Part shown: one piece after another, positions 54,407-62,141 of the stretch
Layout: the number at the start of each line of letters is the position of its first letter
Numbering within the stretch: position 1 is the first letter of the stretch
Source of the DNA: Rosistilla oblonga
Lineage (GTDB): Bacteria; Planctomycetota; Planctomycetia; Pirellulales; Pirellulaceae
Assembly (NCBI RefSeq): GCF_007751715.1
Contig: NZ_CP036292.1
Coordinates: 620,001-684,000 of the forward strand
DNA: 64,000 nucleotides
Direction: 5' to 3'
The notes under the pieces: model-generated
What the model was told of the DNA's origin: nothing
Databases searched by the model: none
Seen by the model: the letters and a program-made list of their open reading frames with translations, nothing else
Translations under genes and position numbers: made by a program

Positions 54407-57400
54407 CTACAGGCCGCCAAAGATCTGGTCGACGGCTTGGGTGTAGTCGCTGAAATCAGCTTCCCCTTCAGCAGTGATGCTGGGGACAAAGTTCACGTTG
54501 CCGAGAACGCGAATCACCGTATCGCCGGTGTCGGGATCTGCGACCGAGATGAACAGGGCTCGTTGGATGATAACCGGATCCGACACGCGGCCGTCGGCGT
54601 ACAGTTTGGTCAATTCCAACTGGTTGCCATCTTCGCTCAACGTCGCCGAGATCGCTGCGGTGCTGTCGAAGCCGCTGCCACCCTTGACGTACATGAACGT
54701 CATGTCGCCGCTGGTGTTGAGGCCAAACACGATTCCCTGCTGAGCCAACGCGTCGAGGTCGGCTGTGGTCATGCTGGGGTTAGCACGTTGCAACGCCATC
54801 AAGTAGCTGCCGATATAACGGTCCAGCGTGTTGCCAGCGGTTGCGTTGAAGCTGTCGGCGGTGAAGGAGATGTCGGCGTAGGTTTCGCCACCTGCTGGAG
54901 CAATCGACAGCGAGATGCTGTTCGGATTCGAGGCACTATCGACGACGCCCGATGGAGGAGCGTAGGAGAGTGTGTAGTCGCCGGGAGCGACGTTCTCGAA
55001 GACGAAGTTACCGTACGCGTCGGAGAGGACCGATTGTGGAGCGGAGCCCTCTTGGGTCAGAGTCACCCAAACCGCACCGAGTCCAACTTCGCCTTCATCC
55101 TGCGAGCCGTTGGGTTCGCTGCCGTTGGCTTGGTCGACGTAAACCGATCCGCTGATCGTGCTCGGTTGGAATGGCAGGATCTCGACGGCGACGGTGCCGA
55201 CGCGGTCGGAGAACGAATCGGTGACAGTGTAGGTAAACGAAGTCTCTTCAGCGGATGTTTCCGAAGGAGTCGTCAACGTGATCGTCGTTCCGTCGGCACT
55301 GAGAGTGGCAGAGCCAACCGACGGCTGAGTGATCGATGTGATCGTCAGCGTGTCTCCCTCGGCATCCGAATCGTTTGCCAACAGGTCGCTGACGAGGATC
55401 GTTTTGGTCAGACCCTTGTAGGTCGAGACGGTGTCGTTGCCGACAACTGGAGCCGCGTTGTTGGTGATCGAAACCGTTGCGATCGAAAATTCGCTAGGCG
55501 ATCCGTTGTCGCGAACCGAGATTTCGAACGTGTCGGTTCCCGAGAAACCTGCGACTGGTGTGTAGGTGACCGATTGATCGGCGTTGAGGACCACGGTGCC
55601 GCCGCCGGAGGTTGTGCCTCCGTTGCTGACCGCGAAGATCGTCAACGTTTGGCTCGATTCGTCGGCTGGTCCCGGGGTCGCACCGCTCAGCAATGTGCTG
55701 CGGTCCAACGTGATCGCTTCGGAACCTTGGGTCAGCTGAGTGACGGGTTGCAGGTTCGGTGCGTCGTTGATCGAAGCGATCGAGAAGCTGGCCGTTGCCG
55801 TCGTCGTGTCGACGCCGTCGCTGATCGTGTAGGTGAACGAGTCGTTGCCGTGGTAGTCGGCAGCCGGTTGGAAGGTGACGACGCCACCGTCGAGCGTGAC
55901 CGTGCCGCCCGCAGCCGAAGTGGCTGCGACAGCCGAGATCGCAAGCGTTTGCTGCTCGTTCGCAGGGCCTGCCGAATCGTTTGCCAAAACGCTGGCTGGC
56001 AGCGTGAAGGTTTCGTCTTCGTCGATTTGGAACAATCCGTCAGCACCAAAGACTGGTTTGTCGTTGACCGAAGCCACGTTGATCGTGACGGTTGCGGTGT
56101 TGGCACCAATCGCTGCGGCTGCGGAATCGTCGCCGCTGGTGTCGCTGATCGTGTAGGTGAATGTCAGCCCGCTGGTGCTGAAGTAGTCTTCCGCCGGAGT
56201 GAAGGTGACGACGTCGTCGGTCTTCGTCGCGGTGCCGTTGTCATCGATCGCCAGCGTTCCCGCCGCGGCAGGGAATCCGGTGGTGTCGATCGACTCGAGC
56301 GTTACCGATTCACCGACGTTGCCCAGATCGTTCGACAGCACGTTGATGTCGATCGCTCCAGAATCTTCGTTGATGTTCACGACGTCTGGGATCGCACGTG
56401 GGCGGACCGTTGGGACAACGCTCAACGTGACATCGGCGGTTGCCGAGAGTCCCTCGCTGTCCTGGATCGTGTAGCTGAAGTCGATCGCGGTGTTGACGTA
56501 GTTGGCCGATGGAGCGGTGTAGATCAGCGATTGGCCGTCGCCAGCGATCGCGATGGTGCCGGCACCCGCAGGCAATGCGGTGACGTCGGTGATCGTGACC
56601 GAGGTTCCTTCGCCGGGGCCCGCGTTGTCGTTGTCCAGCACGTCCAGCGTTCGTGGCGTCAGGCCTTCGTCGACAGTCAAGGCGTCGTCGGTCGCTACGG
56701 GAGCGTCGTTGACACCGGTGATGTTCACTCGAACGGTCGCCGTGACGCCTGGGTTCACACCATCGGTCAGAGTGTAGGTGAACGAATCGGCGTTGCTGCC
56801 GAAGACGTTTGCAGCGGGGGTGTAGGTGATTGTGCCAGCACCCGAGTTGAGCACGACGCTGCCAGCGGATGCGCCCGATCCGGCGGTGACGCTAGCGATG
56901 CTGAGGATGTTGTTGTCGTCCGAATCGTTGGCCAACAGATCGGATACGTCGATCGTCAACGGCACGTCTTCGGTTACTGCGATCGTGTCGTTCACAGCGA
57001 CCGGCGGCGTGTTGACGTCGGTCACGTTGACGGTGACGGTTCCGGTCGCGGTTCCGCCAGCGCCATCGCTGATCGTGTAGGTGAAGGTGTCGTTGCCCAG
57101 TTCACCGCTGAGAGGCGTGTAGAGGATCTCGGAAGTCGATGAGTTAAACGAAACCGATGCTCCCTTGGACGACGTGGACGATACGCCCGTGACGGTCAGA
57201 GTTTGGCTCGATTCGTTTGCGGGGCCCTTGAGGTCGTTGGCCAGCAGGCGAGCGGCGGTGATCGTCAGCGAATCGGTTTCCGGAGTCGTCAGGCCAGTGC
57301 CCGAATCGTTGACGGCGGTGGGAGGATCGTTGACGGCGGAGACGGTGATCGAAACGACGCCTGTCGCTTCGACACCTTCGCTGTTGACGACGGTGTAAGT

Positions 57401-59071
57401 GAAGCTGTCGGGGCCGTTGTAGTTTGCGTCGGGAGTGTATGTCAGGGTGTTGGTAGAGCCATCGCGGGTAACGGTACCGTTGGTCGGCTGAGTGAAACCG
57501 TCTGTCGATTTCAGGGTCAGCGTGCCCCCGTTGATCTCGGTGTCGTTGGCGACCGGGTCGAAGGTTCTTGCTGTGTCCTCGACGGCGGTGATGCTATCGG
57601 CGCCGATCGTGATGTCTTGCGGAGGAGCTACAAAAGTACCGCGGACCAAACCCTCGCCATTTTCCGAGAGGTCGATCTCGACAAGGCCGTCTTCGGTCAA
57701 AGCTTCGTCGCTTCCGAAGACTGTCAGTTGGTTGCCGACCAGATCGGGCATGTTCAGGCTGAAGGTGACGTCGCCCGGTTGAACAACCACAAGTTCCAGG
57801 CTGTAGGCTTCGAAATCCTGGCCGTTGTATTGGTTGGGATTAGGGACGATGGTCGGCAGGCCACCGGGAGAGATGTTGTTGGAGAATCCGCCGACTTCGT
57901 CGAAGATCACATCGTCGCCGTCGGGATTTCCATCGCCGGTGAGCGTGTAGTTGCCGCTGGGGCTGGAAGTGTAAAGAGCGCTTTCGTTCAGGTTCGACGA
58001 ACGGAAGTCGATGTTGTAGCGGAAGGCGTCGGGGTTGAGCCCGTCGGCTTGGTTGTTGTTTAGGTAGACGGGGATCTCGGCCGTGGTCGCGTCGATGGTG
58101 AGCGCCTGGCCTCCAGCGTCGGAGAAGTTGGCTACGACGTTGAGTGCGGGGATATTTTGAAACTCTTCGTTGTCACCGTTGTAACGGACGACAAATTGGT
58201 ACGGATCGCCAACACCCGTCTCTTCATTTTGCTCGCGGGTCGATCGCACGCCACTCGGGAAGACGCTGATGCTGCCCGATTCGAAGTTGCCAGCTTCTTC
58301 GATGCCGCTGGCCAGAGCGTTTTCGAATCCGTTGGCAGCAACGTCTGCCAAGCTAACCGTGGCGGTATCGCCGCCAGGGAAGCTGAGTTCGAAGTTGCCC
58401 GATCGAGCATCGACAAGGTTCTCGGAGATCGTCAGGATCTGCGTTTCGCTTAATACCGGTGCGAAGACGTCTTTGTTGTTCGCCAAGATGTCGGCGTAGA
58501 CGGTGAACGCGCCCAAAGGTTTCGAGAAGGGATCGTTACCGAAGTGAGTCCAACGGACTTCCAGATTGAACTTCTCACCGACCTCGAGTTCAAAATCTCG
58601 AGTCGTCATCGGATTGGCAGTCGTCGACGCTCCCGTATCGCGAAGCAGCGATTGGTTGTCTTGGGAGACGTCCAGCGAAAGCTTTAATACCGCCGCCAGT
58701 TCGCCTTCGCCACGATTGATCGTGTTGATGATGTTCAACGCATCGATCGGTGTGATCAAACCGTCGTTGTTGACGTCGGGGAAGACGCCATCTTCGTTGG
58801 TCGATCCCAGTTCGCCGCTAGCCGACGCGCTGGCCGAATTCAGGCGATTGATCACGATCAGAGCGTCGACCGCAGTCGTTTGGTAATCCCGATTGGTATC
58901 GGTACCAAAGATGTAGTTGTGGTGCGGATTCAGACCATCCATCGGTACCGCGATGTCGGCAGCCAGCAATCGCCGACCTTCCAACGCCTCACCAAACAAT
59001 TTGCGCCGCTGACGGCTGCTGTTTTTTTTGCGTGACTTCAAAAACCGTTGGCGCAATTGGTTCATCGCCAT
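54407..59071 (-). CDS. Giant exported LEPR-XLL protein with N-terminal dockerin and tandem cadherin-like repeats
   Basis: 1554 aa; the ATG at 59065 (AGGA six bases upstream) is as likely as 59071. The N-terminus carries the planctomycete LEPR-XLL-type export signature ALEGRRLLAAD after a basic stretch. A dockerin-like pair follows unusually early (~55-120): DTNRDYQTTAVDALIVINRL and DVNNDGLITPIDALNIINTI. After a cohesin/BACON-like beta region come about eight cadherin-like/VCBS repeats of ~100 aa, each opening with NDAP or NDPP and containing LLANDSD-type motifs. Near the C-terminus is an SdrD B-like/Cna B domain (SGSVYVDQANGSEPNGSQDE). It is probably a cell-surface or matrix adhesin binding calcium. 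It heads a run of three such genes. Confidence 0.9.
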   Translation of the reverse strand: MAMNQLRQRFLKSRKKNSSRQRRKLFGEALEGRRLLAADIAVPMDGLNPHHNYIFGTDTNRDYQTTAVDALIVINRLNSASASASGELGSTNEDGVFPDVNNDGLITPIDALNIINTINRGEGELAAVLKLSLDVSQDNQSLLRDTGASTTANPMTTRDFELEVGEKFNLEVRWTHFGNDPFSKPLGAFTVYADILANNKDVFAPVLSETQILTISENLVDARSGNFELSFPGGDTATVSLADVAANGFENALASGIEEAGNFESGSISVFPSGVRSTREQNEETGVGDPYQFVVRYNGDNEEFQNIPALNVVANFSDAGGQALTIDATTAEIPVYLNNNQADGLNPDAFRYNIDFRSSNLNESALYTSSPSGNYTLTGDGNPDGDDVIFDEVGGFSNNISPGGLPTIVPNPNQYNGQDFEAYSLELVVVQPGDVTFSLNMPDLVGNQLTVFGSDEALTEDGLVEIDLSENGEGLVRGTFVAPPQDITIGADSITAVEDTARTFDPVANDTEINGGTLTLKSTDGFTQPTNGTVTRDGSTNTLTYTPDANYNGPDSFTYTVVNSEGVEATGVVSITVSAVNDPPTAVNDSGTGLTTPETDSLTITAARLLANDLKGPANESSQTLTVTGVSSTSSKGASVSFNSSTSEILYTPLSGELGNDTFTYTISDGAGGTATGTVTVNVTDVNTPPVAVNDTIAVTEDVPLTIDVSDLLANDSDDNNILSIASVTAGSGASAGSVVLNSGAGTITYTPAANVFGSNADSFTYTLTDGVNPGVTATVRVNITGVNDAPVATDDALTVDEGLTPRTLDVLDNDNAGPGEGTSVTITDVTALPAGAGTIAIAGDGQSLIYTAPSANYVNTAIDFSYTIQDSEGLSATADVTLSVVPTVRPRAIPDVVNINEDSGAIDINVLSNDLGNVGESVTLESIDTTGFPAAAGTLAIDDNGTATKTDDVVTFTPAEDYFSTSGLTFTYTISDTSGDDSAAAAIGANTATVTINVASVNDKPVFGADGLFQIDEDETFTLPASVLANDSAGPANEQQTLAISAVAATSAAGGTVTLDGGVVTFQPAADYHGNDSFTYTISDGVDTTTATASFSIASINDAPNLQPVTQLTQGSEAITLDRSTLLSGATPGPADESSQTLTIFAVSNGGTTSGGGTVVLNADQSVTYTPVAGFSGTDTFEISVRDNGSPSEFSIATVSITNNAAPVVGNDTVSTYKGLTKTILVSDLLANDSDAEGDTLTITSITQPSVGSATLSADGTTITLTTPSETSAEETSFTYTVTDSFSDRVGTVAVEILPFQPSTISGSVYVDQANGSEPNGSQDEGEVGLGAVWVTLTQEGSAPQSVLSDAYGNFVFENVAPGDYTLSYAPPSGVVDSASNPNSISLSIAPAGGETYADISFTADSFNATAGNTLDRYIGSYLMALQRANPSMTTADLDALAQQGIVFGLNTSGDMTFMYVKGGSGFDSTAAISATLSEDGNQLELTKLYADGRVSDPVIIQRALFISVADPDTGDTVIRVLGNVNFVPSITAEGEADFSDYTQAVDQIFGGL

Positions 59072-59360
59072 TCCTATTGTTTGGTCTGCGAGAAGCGTGG
59101 TCGTTTATTTACGATGTTCGATGCGATCGAGCTTGCCCAATAAATGGAGGCAAAGCATCTGGGGGTTCACCGTTGTTTCAGCTGGGGCCGAGTCGCATGC
59201 CACGCGACCAAATCTCCGCCGAATTTGGTGAGTTTCTCTATCTTATCCAGACTGCCGGCGTTAGCAAGTTTTCTTGATCATTAGAATGTAAGTCATGCTG
59301 CGAAAACAAAAGTTAGAACCTGGAATACCGATATAGTTCCACCAAAACCGAGATTTGGTT
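59072..59360 (-). other. Spacer between two LEPR-XLL genes
   Basis: About 290 bp, more A/T-rich than the genes, especially 59270-59360. It should hold the promoter of the cadherin-like gene. No terminator hairpin with T-run was recognised and no gene is supported. Confidence 0.35.
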
Positions 59361-61937
59361 TTACTTTTGTAGTGGTTGGATTAAAGGTTCAAGCGGTCCG
59401 GACTCTGATTCTAGTGAGTTTTTCGGTTCGTCTGTTTCTTCGGGACTCGCAAATTGTTCTAAATTTAATGGGGCAACTGGCTGCCCTGCCTTGGGGTGTT
59501 GGCCCATGGTCCCGGCGAAGGAGGCTGACGACAGCGCCGCAAAAAATTTGTCGGTCGCCTGTTCGTGTTCCCCTTCGGCAACTTGCGTCGCTGCGTCGGC
59601 GGTTTGGAATCTTGCCGAGACCGCTGCGGCGAACGGGGCGGATGCCGAGTCGCCGTCGGTTTGCGAGCCGGTCTGCGGCTCGGAGCCGGCGTCTGCATAC
59701 CACTCGCCAGCGTCCGCCGGATTGCGTTGCAGTTCGTTTAGGATCTGCAGGACGTCGATCGGAGCGATCATGCCGTCGCCGTTGACGTCGTAATATCGCG
59801 ATCCGATGTCGGATGCTGTCAGCTGACGGCTGCCGCTGCGATTGATTTCGTTCAGGATCTGCAAGGCGTCGAGGGGTTCGATCGAGTTGCTGGCATTGAC
59901 GTCGTAGCGGTCGGTGGGGTTTTGCCAGGGGCTGGTCAGCTGAGTGACGCGGACCGCGGCAAATGCTTGCGCCACGCCATCGACGACTTCGATATCGATC
60001 AGAGGAGTTTCCACCTGATAGATTTCCGGGCGGTCGCTTTCGATTTCCAGCCGATATTGGCCGTCGGGGAGGCCGTTGAGCGAGAACGTCCCGAGGTTGT
60101 CGGTGCTTGTGGCGGTTTCGGTTCCGAAGCGTAGATTGTCCAGGGCGATCGAGGTTTCGGCGTGGCCGTAGGCGCGAATCGATGCGATCTGCCGCGTCGC
60201 GGTAGATATCTGGAGAGTCGTGCTGGTCTCCACGGCGATCGCGTCGCTGGTGATCCGATGGATCAATTCCCCGCTGGCGTCGTAGGCTTCGATGCGTGCA
60301 TAGCTGGGGGATGCGAGCGCGGTCGCATCGATCCAAACGCTAGCAACAGGTTCGTCGAATGTCGCTTGGAAGATCTGGTCGCGGGCGGAGGACCACGATT
60401 CGGAGTTGCGGAATTGGGCGGTGTTGAACGCGGCAAACACTTGCTCGCCAGTCGTAGCGAACTGCGACACCGATGCCGAAATCGTCTCGCTGATCGAGGT
60501 GCCGACCGCCGAAAGCGTGACTCCAGGCGTCGCGGGGATCGCGGCGGCGGGGTAGTCGTCCGGTTCGACCCCTTGGATCAGCGAAACCGGCTGTCCCAGC
60601 TGGTCGACGATCTGGATGGAAACGTCGGCAACTCCCGGATCGGCAGCATCGAATTCGCTGTCGTTCTGGCGGTCCAGCCAGACGTGTCCGGCGATCGCGG
60701 CGGAGCTTTCGGTGGTCGCGGGCAGATCGGACGATCCGGTGAAGAGGTTGCTGGTGATCCCCGTCTGCTGATCGATCGCCCGAATTTCGATCAGGTTGAA
60801 GGGAACGTCGATCGCGATGCGAAGGTCCAGCGTCGCGGTCTGAGCGTTCGGCTGCGACGCGATCAGCCAATCGCCCGCATCGATGCGGTATTCGATCCGG
60901 CTGATCTCGTTGAGCGTGATGTCGTTTTGCAGGCCTGTCGAGTTCTGATTGGGCAGAGCTTGCGCCGCGGCGGACCCTTGGAATCTGTAGGTTCCGGTGG
61001 TGCTGTCGAATCGGCCGCTGCCCGAGAGTGTCAGCGGAACATCCAAGACGTCGAAGATGCCGTCGCCATCGCTGTCCTGCCAGCCGACGAGGGCGAGCGT
61101 CGCGGCAGAGCTGGTGTGGTTTACGTAAGCCGTCTGCAGGCTGGTGCCTCCCGACATGATGCTCGGCTCTTGAACAAAGCCAGGATCGGGGTTGTTGTTG
61201 ATCGCGTTGAGGTTTTGCGAATCGTAGTAGCCCCGTGTGCGGTAGGCGGACGCCCCGCCCGCATATTCGTCGAGAGCGTAGAAAATATGCCCCGTCTCGT
61301 GGGCAAACGTCGACGCGGGACGCGAGGCTGGGGAGACGAAAAACAGGCCTCCCGGCAACGCAAAGGCGGTGGAGAACGAACCCCCGGGGGCGAATTGGCC
61401 GTTGGGGTCCGATGCGGCTACGAAGATCGTAAACGACCAATCGGTATCCAATTTCTGCCGTTGGGCGTCGTTGAACTCGCGAATCCCCTGCTCCAGCGAA
61501 TCGACGTCGGCGTGTCCGACATCTCGCAGGAATTGGGAGATCCACACTTGGTAGTCATCCGAGGGGCGGTCGATCGGTTCGAACGGCGACTCGTAAGGCG
61601 TCGTCGCGAAGCTGTCGTCGATGACAAATTCCAGCGAATGGACTGTATCGAGTTGGTCCAGCGTGTCGGCCCACCACTGCACCCCTTCGGTTACTTTGGC
61701 GAGAGTCGCCGCGATTTCTGTTTCGGACCAGTCCTGAGTGCTGGTATCGATCGAGCCATCGCTTTCGATCAACACGGGGGTCACCGCGACGCGGCCGAGG
61801 AAATATTCGCCGGTATCGGCGGCGGTTGCACCCAGCGGCAGCCCCGCTAGCAATTGCCGGGACTCGAGATGTTCCACCTGCAGCGCGCAACGGTTCCGCG
61901 AATTGCGGCGTCGCGACAGTCGCAGCGGGTGGCTCAT
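59361..61937 (-). CDS. Exported LEPR-XLL protein with M64-like zinc metallopeptidase and C-terminal dockerin
   Basis: 858 aa. LEPR-XLL-type signature VEHLESRQLLAG at 22-33 follows a basic N-terminus. The N-terminal third is a likely metallopeptidase: HETGHIFYALDEYAGG contains HEXXH plus a DEY shortly after, the spacing seen in M64 (IgA peptidase-type) enzymes, and the upstream FTIFVAASDPNGQFAPGGSF fits the strand before the active-site helix. Then follow beta-sandwich regions (RIEYRIDAGDWLIASQ), an SdrD B-like domain (AGHVWLDRQNDSEFDAADPG), and a dockerin pair: DVNASNSIEPLDALQILNEI and DVNGDGMIAPIDVLQILNEL. A secreted protease anchored or assembled at the cell surface is the best reading. Confidence 0.88.
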   Translation of the reverse strand: MSHPLRLSRRRNSRNRCALQVEHLESRQLLAGLPLGATAADTGEYFLGRVAVTPVLIESDGSIDTSTQDWSETEIAATLAKVTEGVQWWADTLDQLDTVHSLEFVIDDSFATTPYESPFEPIDRPSDDYQVWISQFLRDVGHADVDSLEQGIREFNDAQRQKLDTDWSFTIFVAASDPNGQFAPGGSFSTAFALPGGLFFVSPASRPASTFAHETGHIFYALDEYAGGASAYRTRGYYDSQNLNAINNNPDPGFVQEPSIMSGGTSLQTAYVNHTSSAATLALVGWQDSDGDGIFDVLDVPLTLSGSGRFDSTTGTYRFQGSAAAQALPNQNSTGLQNDITLNEISRIEYRIDAGDWLIASQPNAQTATLDLRIAIDVPFNLIEIRAIDQQTGITSNLFTGSSDLPATTESSAAIAGHVWLDRQNDSEFDAADPGVADVSIQIVDQLGQPVSLIQGVEPDDYPAAAIPATPGVTLSAVGTSISETISASVSQFATTGEQVFAAFNTAQFRNSESWSSARDQIFQATFDEPVASVWIDATALASPSYARIEAYDASGELIHRITSDAIAVETSTTLQISTATRQIASIRAYGHAETSIALDNLRFGTETATSTDNLGTFSLNGLPDGQYRLEIESDRPEIYQVETPLIDIEVVDGVAQAFAAVRVTQLTSPWQNPTDRYDVNASNSIEPLDALQILNEINRSGSRQLTASDIGSRYYDVNGDGMIAPIDVLQILNELQRNPADAGEWYADAGSEPQTGSQTDGDSASAPFAAAVSARFQTADAATQVAEGEHEQATDKFFAALSSASFAGTMGQHPKAGQPVAPLNLEQFASPEETDEPKNSLESESGPLEPLIQPLQK

Positions 61938-62080
61938 ATAGCAGCAGGCAAAGACGAGGGGCTAACGGCAACTAACAGACGATCGTACCGATAAGGGACG
62001 AAAATCCTCTTATTAGATTCTCGTATGCCAAAAAGATTCCGTCTTTAAAATAAACTTCTCCGTCTTGGGAAACCTTGCGG

Positions 62081-62122
62081 CGCGATCGGGTCATACCTAC
62101 TGGGTGAGATTTCCCGATCGCG
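62081..62122. repeat. Inverted repeat downstream of the last gene
   Basis: CGCGATCGGG (62081-62090) pairs perfectly with CCCGATCGCG (62113-62122). It lies 20 bp past the stop codon of the final gene and may act as its terminator, although no T-run follows on the minus strand. Confidence 0.55.
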
Positions 62123-62141
62123 TCGTTTGCTGCAATGGATC

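Noticed and set aside
54437-57142. 901-codon open frame antisense to the cadherin-like gene
   Set aside because: Composition is Arg/Val/Gly-rich without motifs and mirrors the repetitive sense gene, whose repeats are clear.
60162-61850. 562-codon open frame antisense to the metallopeptidase gene
   Set aside because: Arg/Gly/Asp-rich shadow; sense strand encodes dockerins and HETGH motif.
62081-62122. Riboswitch-like structure
   Set aside because: A single long stem downstream of a stop codon, with no conserved aptamer motif; terminator-like repeat is simpler.
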